Below are positions 7,109-15,211 of a stretch of DNA of 15,527 nt, in pieces. Numbering within the stretch: the first letter of the stretch is position 1; each line of letters begins with the position of its first letter. Below the pieces are notes generated by a model. The model was not told the origin of the DNA and ran no database searches. It worked only from the letters and a program-made list of their open reading frames with translations. The stretch covers positions 1 to 15,527 of the forward strand of contig CAVAMJ010000029.1 in assembly GCA_963589785.1 (NCBI GenBank), read 5' to 3'. The DNA comes from SIG603 sp963589785 (lineage in GTDB: Bacteria > Bacillota > Clostridia > Oscillospirales > Acutalibacteraceae). The position numbers and the translations under genes are program-made.

Positions 7109-8086
7109 TTATTTATTCTCAAGATATGTTTCAATTCTGAATCTCGGTCTGCGCTTAACCTCGGAGTAAATCTTTCCGATGTAAGTTCCGACAACACCGA
7201 TGCAGAAAAGCTGAATACCGCCCAAAAGCCAGATTGAAGCAACAATTGCTGTCCAGCCCGCTACGGCTGCTCCTACTGCGTGAGAGATGAGAGCATAAAG
7301 CAATCCGAAGATGCTAAGTATCGAGATGATGATACCAAGGTTTGAGATGAGCTTAAGCGGCTTAACGCTGAATGAAGTGATACCGTCAACGGCAAAAGCA
7401 AGCATCTTCTTGAGCGGATACTTGGATTCACCCGCAAATCTCTCGTGTCTGTCATAGTAAACATAGTCACTGCGATAGCCGATAAGAGGAACAATTCCAC
7501 GAAGGAAAAGGTTAACCTCGCTGTACTCAGAAAGTCCCTCGAGTGCTCTCTTGCTCATGAGACGGTAGTCTGCATGGTTGAAGACAATGTCTACACCAAG
7601 CACCTTCATGAACTTGTAGAAGCCCTCTGCGGTGGTCTTCTTGAAGAATGTGTCTGTGTCACGCTTGTTTCTTACTCCGTAAACAACATCACAGCCGTCA
7701 AGGTACTTTGCGACGAACTCATCGAGAACATCGGTATCGTCCTGAAGGTCTGCGTCAAGGCTGATAGCGCAGTCGCACTTCTCCATTGCAGTCATAAGTC
7801 CTGCAAGAAGAGCGTTCTGGTGGCCTCTGTTGTGGGCAAGCTTAACTCCCTCAACCAAGCTGTTAGACTTATTGAAGCTGTCGATAATCTCCCATGTCTT
7901 ATCCTTAGAGCCGTCATCCACATAGAGAATTCTTGACTTATCATCGGCAAGGCCCTTCTCCTTCATGGAGGTGAGCTTTTCTGTCAATCTCTTAGTTGTC
8001 TCGTGAAGAACAGCCTCTTCGTTGTAGCAAGGAATGACAAAATATACGGTGGGATTTTTCTTTTCTGTTTTTACTGATTCACTCAT
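7109..8086 (-). CDS. GT2 polyprenyl-phosphate glycosyltransferase (GtrB/CsbB-like)
   Basis: 325-residue membrane-anchored family 2 glycosyltransferase of the DPM1/GtrB type. It would transfer a sugar from a nucleotide donor to undecaprenyl phosphate on the inner face of the membrane. Seen: VIPCYNEE near residues 18-25, VDDGS at 56-60, DADLQDD at 111-117 (metal and nucleotide binding), RHERFAGESKYPLKKM at 213-228 before the membrane part, and two hydrophobic segments at about 248-272 and 280-305. The start has AAAGGAG upstream. It lies 12 bases after a YfhO-family gene. In Bacillus and Listeria this pairing (CsbB or GtlA with YfhO or GtlB) glycosylates lipoteichoic acid, so the same type of role is likely. 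The sugar and final acceptor are not determined by sequence. Confidence 0.88.
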   Translation of the reverse strand: MSESVKTEKKNPTVYFVIPCYNEEAVLHETTKRLTEKLTSMKEKGLADDKSRILYVDDGSKDKTWEIIDSFNKSNSLVEGVKLAHNRGHQNALLAGLMTAMEKCDCAISLDADLQDDTDVLDEFVAKYLDGCDVVYGVRNKRDTDTFFKKTTAEGFYKFMKVLGVDIVFNHADYRLMSKRALEGLSEYSEVNLFLRGIVPLIGYRSDYVYYDRHERFAGESKYPLKKMLAFAVDGITSFSVKPLKLISNLGIIISILSIFGLLYALISHAVGAAVAGWTAIVASIWLLGGIQLFCIGVVGTYIGKIYSEVKRRPRFRIETYLENK

Positions 8087-8098
8087 TTTAAATCTCCT

Positions 8099-10768
8099 TT
8101 AAATTTCTGTATCTTTATTTTCTTGTTTATCATTTTTACTCTCGGATTTTGCAGACCTTTCGACCTCACTTACCGTTTCAAGCGCCGACTCGAATTCTGC
8201 CTCTTTCTTTAGAACCTCAAGCTCCTTTAGATAAGCCTTAGGATTTTTGACATACATATATTTGTCATTTTTCCTTTTCTTGAAGCTTAGGTTATTTTCA
8301 AGGCAGTAATCGGAGAATTTGCCAAGCTTAAATACAGGCTTTCTATCCTTCTTCGGCTTCTCTGCTTTAACCTCGTCGTCATGCTTTTTCTTTGCTCTTA
8401 TGAGAAGAACATATGCCAAAAGAATTAAAGCCGATGCCGCAGTCGAAATCATACCGGCATTAAGTCCCGGGGTCTTGTAGGTGAACTCGATCTTAACATC
8501 ATCACCCTTTGGAATTCTGACAGCCATAAAGCCGACATTAGCATTGATTATCTCGGCAGAAACACCGTTGACCGTGGCGCTCCAGCCGCTTTCTGAAGGC
8601 ACGCTGAAGAAAATTATTCTCTCCTGAGTGCTTGAAATCGATGCTGAAAATCCTGTTTTTGTGTAAGTGAAGGTATCACAGGTTACGCTTGCCCTCTCCA
8701 TGCAGTCGTTTTTGTATGCCTCCTGAGTGAACTCAACGGAATCGACATAAAGCGGAGAAAGAATATCTTTGACAAGCTCTACCTTATCATCGGGAACAAT
8801 GAGCGCCTTCAGCATGACAAGCTCTCTCTCGTTTGTTGTGAGCTTTTCTGCTTGGCTGTAAGTTATGTAATAATCGTAGCTGAAGCCCATTGGGATATAA
8901 TACTCATTCTCCCAAATATCGAAGCCGTTTGCCGTGCCGTAGAAAATCCAGCCCGGCATCTGAGCGTTCTCCTCGCTGTAATCACTCGAGAACTTCTCAT
9001 CATCCGACTCATCGTCAAAAAGCCACCTTACGCTTGTGAGCCCTCTGACACCGTAATGAGTTGTGTCGGGTCTCGAGGCTACGTCTCGCTGAACTCCGAT
9101 GAAATCATAATAGTCCATAATCGAGCCGGGTACAATAGAGTGGAATGCCTGAATATTCGGTATCTCCCAGAACATTCCGCTGTTATCGAGCGACTCGTAA
9201 AAGTCTGATCTCACATTATCGAGAGACTCGGTATCGAACGGCAAATCCTTGCCGCCGTTAAGCGCATAGGGAATTAAATGATCGTAAGGATCGGCACTTT
9301 GAGATTTTCCGAGACCTATGAAGAAAATCGAATAAACTACAACGGTAGCACTCAAAACAACGTTAGCCGCTCTGACAAAGACCTTCTTGTTCTTTCGGCA
9401 GAACATGAAAAGGAATGCCACAAACGCTATGCATATGAGCGACACTGCCGCATAGCTCCAGAATCTTGTCGGGTACTTCTCGAGTCCGAAACTAACAGTT
9501 GTGTTACCCTCCTCGTCGGTGCCGTATGTCGGCATGAGACCGACTCCCACGATAATAAGTGTCGTGATGACAGCCGTCCATTTGATTGAACGCTTCCAAT
9601 TCACATTTTCGCTCTCGAGCGACATTCCCGTGGCAAGCGCCATCATAAGGGTCAGCATATAATACCATCTTGCATAGAAACTGCCGTTAAAAAGCTGAAA
9701 ACTTGAATTGCAAATAGGAATAAGTGCCGCCGCAAAACAGCAATAGATAATTCTCTTCAGCCAGTGTCTGCGCCTTAGCTGTAGCCAGCCGATGACACCC
9801 GTCATGCCGAAAAGCGGAAGCCATGCTCCAAGAGAAGCCCACTTCGATTCGCTGTCAGGCGTGAAATTCGGTCGTGCGGGCAAATCCGGCATGAAGAAGA
9901 AGCACTCGATTATGTGCAGATATCTCTGAACATTGTTATATAAAAGAGCATTGTAGCCGTTTATCGGATTGGATACTCTCGAATTCTGCATGACCGCAAG
10001 GACTGACGGGAACAGGAGTATCCCTGCCATTCCAACGCCGATAACCGCCTCCAAAAGTGCAAGGAAAAATTCCTTGACGCTCACTCTCCAGCTGCCTGTG
10101 ATAAGCCTTATGAAGAAATAGAGGAGCGCAAATGTTACCATTCCGCAGAAGAAATAGTAATTGATTATACAGCAAGCCGCAACCGCCAGTGCGAACAAGC
10201 CTCTTCTTTTATTGAGAACGAATTCGTCCATCGCCGTGAGTAAAAGCGGGAAAAAGACTATCGCCTCGTGGAAGTGATTGAAGAAGATGTTGTAAATCGA
10301 AAATCCCGAGAACGCATACATGACCGCCGTCATGAGCGCTATGGTGTCGGTCTTGATGTAACGTCTGACGTAAATATAACCCGTCATTGTGGCGCACGCA
10401 AACTTTAAAATCAGAAGCGGCCCCATAAGGTACTGAATCCATTCGCTTGGGAACGGAATAGTCAGCCAGAAAAACGGCGAACCTAAAAGATAGAAGCTGT
10501 ATGATCCGATGAAGTTAGCACCGAGATCTGTTATATGGCTCCAACCCATATTGCCGCTCACAACGGCATCGTGAGCAAGACGGTAGAAGGTGACCTGCTG
10601 AACATTGAAATCACCATAAAACAAGAATCTTCCCCCGTCCCGTATTATGAACGGTATGAAGATGATAAACGAGAGCGCTAGTCCCGTGAAAAAAGCTCTG
10701 AGAACGCCGCTTGTCCCCAGCTTCTTTTTAGTCCCGGGAATTTCTCCCGACAATCTGTTTGACGGCAT
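8099..10768 (-). CDS. YfhO-family membrane glycosyltransferase
   Basis: Large polytopic membrane protein of 889 residues, close to the size of B. subtilis YfhO. After a basic N-terminus comes a first membrane segment (about 24-43). Next is the conserved outer loop YGDFNVQQVTFYRLAHD (51-67), with Asp53 in the place of the catalytic acid of GT-C enzymes, and DLGANFIGSYSFYLLGSPFF (81-100). Many membrane segments follow, then a large outer domain (about 490-760), a last membrane helix and a charged 99-residue tail from about 791. The family takes sugars from polyprenyl-phosphate carriers outside the membrane and adds them to envelope polymers. The GT2 downstream would make the donor. The ribosome site GGAGG is 11 bases from the ATG, rather far. 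No GtrA-type flippase gene is present in the window. Confidence 0.85.
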   Translation of the reverse strand: MPSNRLSGEIPGTKKKLGTSGVLRAFFTGLALSFIIFIPFIIRDGGRFLFYGDFNVQQVTFYRLAHDAVVSGNMGWSHITDLGANFIGSYSFYLLGSPFFWLTIPFPSEWIQYLMGPLLILKFACATMTGYIYVRRYIKTDTIALMTAVMYAFSGFSIYNIFFNHFHEAIVFFPLLLTAMDEFVLNKRRGLFALAVAACCIINYYFFCGMVTFALLYFFIRLITGSWRVSVKEFFLALLEAVIGVGMAGILLFPSVLAVMQNSRVSNPINGYNALLYNNVQRYLHIIECFFFMPDLPARPNFTPDSESKWASLGAWLPLFGMTGVIGWLQLRRRHWLKRIIYCCFAAALIPICNSSFQLFNGSFYARWYYMLTLMMALATGMSLESENVNWKRSIKWTAVITTLIIVGVGLMPTYGTDEEGNTTVSFGLEKYPTRFWSYAAVSLICIAFVAFLFMFCRKNKKVFVRAANVVLSATVVVYSIFFIGLGKSQSADPYDHLIPYALNGGKDLPFDTESLDNVRSDFYESLDNSGMFWEIPNIQAFHSIVPGSIMDYYDFIGVQRDVASRPDTTHYGVRGLTSVRWLFDDESDDEKFSSDYSEENAQMPGWIFYGTANGFDIWENEYYIPMGFSYDYYITYSQAEKLTTNERELVMLKALIVPDDKVELVKDILSPLYVDSVEFTQEAYKNDCMERASVTCDTFTYTKTGFSASISSTQERIIFFSVPSESGWSATVNGVSAEIINANVGFMAVRIPKGDDVKIEFTYKTPGLNAGMISTAASALILLAYVLLIRAKKKHDDEVKAEKPKKDRKPVFKLGKFSDYCLENNLSFKKRKNDKYMYVKNPKAYLKELEVLKKEAEFESALETVSEVERSAKSESKNDKQENKDTEI

Positions 10769-10893
10769 AAAATAGAAATCCTCCGTTTTTCAATTAGTTT
10801 AAGCCCGTACTTTTTAAGACTTAATATCATATCTCTTTTTCATATTCCTTTTTGCATATAGATCTCACCGAACCGCAAGACATACGCATTTAG

Positions 10894-10922
10894 ATTGTAC
10901 CATTTTAATCTTGATTTATCAA
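10894..10922 (-). promoter_or_regulatory. Promoter of the YfhO/GT2 operon
   Basis: On the minus strand, TTGATA (10917-10922) and TACAAT (10894-10899) are 17 bases apart, near the housekeeping sigma consensus. The start point would be near 10887, leaving a leader of about 120 bases. The rest of the 10769-11036 gap is AT-rich with no gene. Confidence 0.7.
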
Positions 10923-11036
10923 CCGATATAGCATCAAATATTAGGCGCTAGCCCTATTTCAAAGAGATATTTATCAATTTCCTCACATATATACATCAAG
11001 TGTATCGTGTAATACTTTTAAGCTATCATATATATG

Positions 11037-11065
11037 TTGCATTTGAAACTAAAAAGGTATATACT
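11037..11065 (+). promoter_or_regulatory. Promoter of the MATE exporter
   Basis: TTGCAT (11037-11042) and TATACT (11060-11065) are 17 bases apart. Transcription would start near 11072, so an open-frame GTG at 11000 lies upstream of the transcript and cannot be the start of translation from this promoter. Confidence 0.7.
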
Positions 11066-11107
11066 TTTTTCAGAAACTTTGTATGTATTAGGACGGAGGT
11101 AATTAGT

Positions 11108-12472
11108 ACGAATATTTTAGCCAAAAAAGATGCCGACATGACCGAAGGCGTCATTTGGAAGCATCTTGTGGCCTTTGCCGTTCCGATGGCAATAGGCTTA
11201 CTTTTCCAGCAGCTTTACAATACGGTCGATACGATAGTAGTCGGCAGATTTGTTTCCAGCGAGGCTCTTGCCGCCGTAGGAAGCACAACGCCTATCATAA
11301 ATATGCTCGTCGGTCTGTGCACGGGTCTTTCCACGGGAGCATCCGTCATAATTTCTCAGTATTACGGAGCTCACGAGAACGAAAGACTTTCAAAAGCTGT
11401 CAACACAACCATCGCTTTCACGGGTATTTTATGCGTAATAGCCACGATAGTCGGAATTTTAATAACCGATCCCATGCTAAAATTCATGGATACTCCGAGT
11501 GAAGTCTTCCCCGAATCTCACAAATACCTCACTATTTATTTCGGCGGAATAACAGGACTCATTCTCTATAATATGGGCGGATCTATTCTGCGTGCTGTCG
11601 GCGACTCCACAAGACCTACCTACTACCTCATTCTCTCGGCACTTCTAAATATTGTGCTCGACCTCGTTTTCGTCATTGTTTTCGATTGGGGCGTAATGGG
11701 TGTCGCTGTCGCAACCGATATATCTCAGCTTATCTCGGGTTCGCTCATCTTGGTTTCACTCACAAGAACATCGGGAACATATGCCATCAAGTGGAAACAA
11801 ATGGGAATTGATTTCAGTATCCTCAAGCAAATTTTCACCGTCGGTATGCCAGCCGGTATTCAGCAGGCTGTCACATCCTTCTCGAATGTTTATGTTCAGT
11901 CATATATAAACTTTTTCGGCGCATCGGCAATGGCTGGCTGGGCAGCTTACAACAAGCTTGATGTCATCATCCTTGTGCCTGTTCAGGCAATTGCACTCGC
12001 CTCCACCACCTTCGTCGGTCAGAACTACGGTGCTCAAAAATTCACAAGACTTCGCAAGGGCGTAAAATGGGCACTTGTGGCATCAATCATAATCACAGCA
12101 TCCGTTGCAGTCGGAGTTATCCTCTTCCGCGATACTCTCTTGCTTATGTTCACGACAGACAGTGAGGTTTTAAAATTCGCCTCCACATTCATACTCTGGG
12201 TTTCTCCGTTCTACGCAATAATTTGCTTAAATCAGATTTTTGCGGGGGCACTCAGAGGTGTCGGCAAAAGTGTGATCCCTATGGTAATCATGCTTTCATC
12301 CTTCGTTTTCTTCCGTCAGATTTATCTTTATGTCAATAAGAGTCTGGGCGGCGGCTACATCACCATGGCAATGAGCTATCCAGCCGGCTGGCTCGTCTGC
12401 TCGGTTGCAATGACGATTTTCTACATTATCGTCATGAAAAAGCTTGAAAACTCCGCCCTCTCGAAAGAATAA
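11108..12472 (+). CDS. MATE-family multidrug/organic cation exporter
   Basis: About 454 residues with roughly 12 membrane segments. DMTEGVIWKHL at residues 10-20, PMAIGLLFQQLYNTVD and TIVVGRF identify the NorM/DinF-type MATE family of Na+- or H+-driven exporters. Such proteins often begin about ten residues before DMTEG. GGAGGT at 11095-11100 stands seven bases before an ACG (11108), and the first ATG in frame is at 11138, far from it. I take ACG as the start, or as a mutated ATG; the alternative 11138 start removes ten residues. The family, not the N-terminus, is certain. The gene has its own promoter and a strong terminator, divergent from the YfhO operon, so it is probably a single-gene unit. 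Substrate unknown. Confidence 0.88.
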   Translation, partial: TNILAKKDADMTEGVIWKHLVAFAVPMAIGLLFQQLYNTVDTIVVGRFVSSEALAAVGSTTPIINMLVGLCTGLSTGASVIISQYYGAHENERLSKAVNTTIAFTGILCVIATIVGILITDPMLKFMDTPSEVFPESHKYLTIYFGGITGLILYNMGGSILRAVGDSTRPTYYLILSALLNIVLDLVFVIVFDWGVMGVAVATDISQLISGSLILVSLTRTSGTYAIKWKQMGIDFSILKQIFTVGMPAGIQQAVTSFSNVYVQSYINFFGASAMAGWAAYNKLDVIILVPVQAIALASTTFVGQNYGAQKFTRLRKGVKWALVASIIITASVAVGVILFRDTLLLMFTTDSEVLKFASTFILWVSPFYAIICLNQIFAGALRGVGKSVIPMVIMLSSFVFFRQIYLYVNKSLGGGYITMAMSYPAGWLVCSVAMTIFYIIVMKKLENSALSKE

Positions 12473-12482
12473 TCAAGACAGT

Positions 12483-12519
12483 ACCGCCGCTTGTTTCTCA
12501 CAATAAGCGGCGGTTTTTT
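12483..12519 (+). terminator. Intrinsic terminator of the MATE gene
   Basis: A perfect ten-base-pair GC-rich stem (ACCGCCGCTT with AAGCGGCGGT) around 12 bases, then a U run to 12519. It lies ten bases after the stop codon. Confidence 0.92.
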
Positions 12520-12557
12520 GAAACTCTATTTTCTCTATTCATATTATCTATTGTCTT

Positions 12558-12589
12558 TTGGCAGTTACTTTTTAGTAACTCGGTAATAG
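12558..12589 (+). promoter_or_regulatory. Promoter with palindromic operator for the flavin reductase-macro-SirTM operon
   Basis: The exact palindrome AGTTACT-TTTT-AGTAACT (12563-12580) lies between TTGGCA (12558-12563) and TAATAG (12584-12589). The two boxes are 20 bases apart, longer than usual. GTTACT...AGTAAC palindromes resemble sites of HxlR/DUF24 redox-sensing repressors. A palindrome inside a long spacer also fits MerR-type control. The regulator gene is not in the window. The match to either family is from memory of site shape. Confidence 0.5.
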
Positions 12590-12660
12590 ATTTGTGCGTA
12601 CTTTTTTTCATAAAGAACATGCCTTACAATAGAATTGAAAAGAATAGGAAGAAAAGACAA

Positions 12661-13191
12661 ATGAAAGAAATTTCAATTAATGATTTTAAAACAAACCCAT
12701 TTACCGTTTTCAGCAAGGACTGGATGGCACTGACTGTCGGAAACGAGCAAAACGGTTATAATGCTATGACGATTGCTTGGGGACAGCTTGGCTCTGTTTG
12801 GGAGCGTGGCAGTCATAGCAATCAGCTTCCCACTGCCATTTGCTATGTGCGTCCCGGTCGCTACACAAAAGAGCTTGCCGACAAGGAGGAGCTTTTCACG
12901 CTGTCGCATTTTCCGAATGAATACCGCAAAGCTTTAGGCTACCTCGGCACTCATTCAGGGCGAGACGGCGATAAAATAAGTGCCGCCGGACTAACCCCAA
13001 TATTTTCTGAGGGAACTACTTATTTTGACGAGGCAGATACCGTATTTGTCTGCCGCAAGATTTATTCGGGTGAACTTGAAGAAAACGGATTTTTCAATCA
13101 AGGTTTGATTGAATTTAACTACCCCGAGAAAGATTTTCACACCATGTATATCGGTGAGATAGTGAAAATTCTGGTAAAGGAGAACACATGA
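12661..13191 (+). CDS. Flavin reductase-like FMN-binding protein
   Basis: 176-residue soluble protein of the FMN-binding split-barrel, flavin-reductase-like group. MTIAWGQLGSVW (36-47) and YVRPGRYTKEL (62-72) match the flavin-binding strands and RP..T loop, and HTMYIGEI (160-167) the late conserved strand. It probably binds FMN and passes electrons from a reduced nicotinamide cofactor to an unknown acceptor. The start is set by AGGAAG nine bases upstream; an upstream in-frame extension would cross the leader. Its stop overlaps the macrodomain start (ATGA), so the two are translationally coupled. SirTM operons often include a flavin-dependent oxidoreductase, though usually of other folds, so a redox role beside reversible ADP-ribosylation is plausible but inferred. 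Confidence 0.82.
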   Translation: MKEISINDFKTNPFTVFSKDWMALTVGNEQNGYNAMTIAWGQLGSVWERGSHSNQLPTAICYVRPGRYTKELADKEELFTLSHFPNEYRKALGYLGTHSGRDGDKISAAGLTPIFSEGTTYFDEADTVFVCRKIYSGELEENGFFNQGLIEFNYPEKDFHTMYIGEIVKILVKENT

Positions 13192-13967
13192 ACCAGGCTG
13201 AACGGCGGCTATTTCTGATTAAGTCGCTTTTGAAAGAGAATATAGAATATAATAACATTGATATTCCAACAGATTCACAGAGTCAACGCTGGCTTTTAAG
13301 AGGGCTTATGAACATTCGCCCACCGCAGAATATCGACAAAGCTTTTCTGAAAACACAAGACGCCTATCTGCAAAGCGAAACTGCCGAAAAAGGCATTACG
13401 GACATCGCAGACTTAATGGCTGTCCAAAATGGGCTGTATCTTTGGCAAGGGGATATCACAACGCTTAAATGCGATGCTATCGTCAATGCGGCTAATTCAG
13501 GCATGACAGGCTGTTATATTCCAAATCACCGCTGTATCGATAACGCAATCCATACCTTTGCGGGAGCAGAACTGCGGCTTGCATGCGCAGAAATTATGAA
13601 AAGGCAGGGCTATCCCGAACCGGTCGGGCAATCAAAAATCACACCGTCCTTCAATCTGCCTTGCAGATATGTACTGCATACTGTCGGGCCATTTATTAAT
13701 GGGAAAGTAACCAAAGAGGACGAAGAACAGCTTGCTTCATGCTACCGCTCTTGCTTAGAGCTGGCAGCAGAGAACAACTTGGAAAGCGTAGCATTCTGCT
13801 GTATTTCCACGGGAGAGTTTCACTTTCCCAACGAATTGGCGGCACAAATCGCCGTGGATACCGTCAAACAGTTTATAAACAGAAAAACCAGTGTAAAGAA
13901 AGTGATTTTCAATGTTTTCAAGGATATTGACAAACAAATCTACTCGGGATTACTCAGAGAAAATTAA
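13188..13967 (+). CDS. Zinc-type macrodomain protein-ADP-ribose hydrolase
   Basis: 259 residues: a helical N-terminal region of about 80 residues, then a macrodomain. Seen: QGDIT (87-91), IVNAANSGMTGC (98-109), the zinc-site stretch GCYIPNHRCIDNAIH (108-122; probable ligands Cys109, His114, Cys116), the YVLHTVGP strand (161-168) and the ribose-binding loop CISTGEFHFP (205-214). This is the SauMacro/SpyMacro type, shown in staphylococci and streptococci to remove ADP-ribose that SirTM puts on lipoylated GcvH-L. AAAGGAG precedes the start within the upstream gene. Its 3' end overlaps the SirTM gene by 56 bases, supporting a paired writer/eraser role. Confidence 0.92.
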   Translation: MNQAERRLFLIKSLLKENIEYNNIDIPTDSQSQRWLLRGLMNIRPPQNIDKAFLKTQDAYLQSETAEKGITDIADLMAVQNGLYLWQGDITTLKCDAIVNAANSGMTGCYIPNHRCIDNAIHTFAGAELRLACAEIMKRQGYPEPVGQSKITPSFNLPCRYVLHTVGPFINGKVTKEDEEQLASCYRSCLELAAENNLESVAFCCISTGEFHFPNELAAQIAVDTVKQFINRKTSVKKVIFNVFKDIDKQIYSGLLREN

Positions 13968-14796
13968 ACTCTTGCAAAACGCTCTCGACAACGCGGATGC
14001 TGTTGTAATCGGTGCGGGTGCGGGGCTTTCTGCCTCTGCCGGTTTCACATATGACGGTGAGCGATTCAAAAAATACTTCTCCGATTTTGCGTCAAAGTAT
14101 AACTTCAATGATATGTATTCAGGCGGCTTTTATCCGTTTGAAACTCAAGAGGAATACTGGGCATATTGGAGCAGATATATCTACATCAATCGCTATATGG
14201 ATGCCCCTAAAAAAACCCACAATGACCTTTTGAAGCTTGTAGCCGAGAAGGATTATTTTGTTATCACAACAAATGTGGATCATTGTTTTCAAAAAGCAGA
14301 CTTCGATAAAAAACGGCTGTTTTACACGCAAGGAGATTATGGACTGTTCCAGTGCAGTGAGCCATGCTGTCAAGAAACTTTTGAAAATGAAGCTGTCATC
14401 CGTGAAATGGTCGCACAGCAGAAAAATATGAAAATACCGTCAGAGCTTCTCTCAGTCTGCCCACATTGCGGCAAGCCGATGGCCATGAATTTGCGTGCTG
14501 ACAATAGGTTTGTCGAAGATGAGGGCTGGCACAAAGCCGCAGAACGGTATGAAAATTTTCTTCGAACCCGTGAGGGTGAGAAAATCCTTTTTCTTGAGCT
14601 GGGAGTCGGATATAACACCCCGGTTATCATAAAATATCCATTCTGGCAAATGACAGCAAATAACCCAAAAGCCACCTATGCTTGTATCAACCAAGGACAA
14701 GCGGTTTGTCCACAGGAAATCGAGCCACAATCTGTTTGCATCAATTCTGATATCGGAGACACAATATCCTATTTATCACACAGTAATTTAAAGTAA
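13912..14796 (+). CDS. Class M sirtuin (SirTM), protein ADP-ribosyltransferase
   Basis: 294-residue sirtuin-fold protein. The NAD-binding motif GAGAGLSASAGFTYDGERF is at 34-52, TTNVDHCF at 119-126 gives Asn121 and Asp123, and YTQGDYGLFQCS at 138-149 puts Gln140 where ordinary sirtuins have the catalytic His. Cysteines at 148, 152/153, 183 and 186 form the zinc module. In class M sirtuins this Gln goes with mono-ADP-ribosylation of target proteins rather than deacetylation. The start overlaps the macrodomain gene by 56 bases; GAAAGTG provides a modest ribosome site, and no other good start exists before the conserved domain. No lipoyl carrier (GcvH-L) or lipoate ligase (LplA2) lies in the window, so its target may be elsewhere or different. 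Confidence 0.92.
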   Translation: MFSRILTNKSTRDYSEKIKLLQNALDNADAVVIGAGAGLSASAGFTYDGERFKKYFSDFASKYNFNDMYSGGFYPFETQEEYWAYWSRYIYINRYMDAPKKTHNDLLKLVAEKDYFVITTNVDHCFQKADFDKKRLFYTQGDYGLFQCSEPCCQETFENEAVIREMVAQQKNMKIPSELLSVCPHCGKPMAMNLRADNRFVEDEGWHKAAERYENFLRTREGEKILFLELGVGYNTPVIIKYPFWQMTANNPKATYACINQGQAVCPQEIEPQSVCINSDIGDTISYLSHSNLK

Positions 14797-14801
14797 GCGA
14801 A

Positions 14802-14840
14802 AAAAGGCATTACCGACTGCAAAAGTCAGTAATGCCTTTT
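14802..14840. terminator. Bidirectional intrinsic terminator after the SirTM gene
   Basis: AAAAGGCATTAC and GTAATGCCTTTT pair, extended by GACT/AGTC around a GCAAA loop with a C/A mismatch. On the minus strand the mismatch becomes a G-U pair and the tail is six Us, so it can stop transcripts from both sides. Confidence 0.8.
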
Positions 14841-15060
14841 ATAGTATTAAGATAATTGTACCTGCAAACCGATAGAACACTTAGAATAAAGTCGTTTTTC
14901 AGTTTGCTATCAAATCAGAAAATTAAGTACCTAAAACCCAGTATTTATGCGGGTTTACGCTGCTCTTGGTGTTCATCATCACACTCCATTATCCACTTTT
15001 TCGCACTTTCTATTATCCAGTAATAGCGAACCATATTTGCTCAACAAATCACTCTTTTCT
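14841..15060. other. AT-rich stretch without a supported gene
   Basis: No ORF with a ribosome site is seen. A minus-strand 29-codon frame (starts MVRYYWIIESAKKW) lacks a Shine-Dalgarno site and a family match. Two TTATCCA sequences (14989 and 15013) lie here. Confidence 0.4.
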
Positions 15061-15105
15061 CCAACAAAATAAGGCTCCGAACCTACTATGTAGATTCAGA
15101 ACCTT
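15061..15105 (-). terminator. Minus-strand intrinsic terminator
   Basis: On the minus strand the 16-base-pair stem (arms 15090-15105 and 15071-15086) is fully paired around a three-base loop, using three G-U pairs that would be C/A mismatches on the plus strand. The tail is ATTTTGTT. The structure is therefore made by a minus-strand transcript. Confidence 0.65.
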
Positions 15106-15131
15106 AAAGTGTATAGATTATTCATTTTTAC

Positions 15132-15176
15132 AAAAAACTGAATAATGAGGTTTGCGAACAAACAACAGGATTATTC
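15132..15176 (-). terminator. Minus-strand intrinsic terminator with UUCG loop
   Basis: GAATAAT/ATTATTC closes an internal loop, and GTTTG-TTCG-CAAAC forms the tip with a stable UUCG tetraloop. AG and then six Us follow on the minus strand. Confidence 0.65.
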
Positions 15177-15211
15177 AAACTCGACAATCACTAATCAATT
15201 TTGTTTAGAGA

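Noticed and set aside
7445..7936. 163-codon plus-strand frame opposite the GT2 gene
   Set aside because: The opposite strand encodes a clear GT2 enzyme with all motifs; this frame has no recognisable domain.
14895..15060. Minus-strand 29- and 38-codon frames beyond the tandem terminators
   Set aside because: No ribosome sites, no recognised family, and they lie downstream of two terminators.
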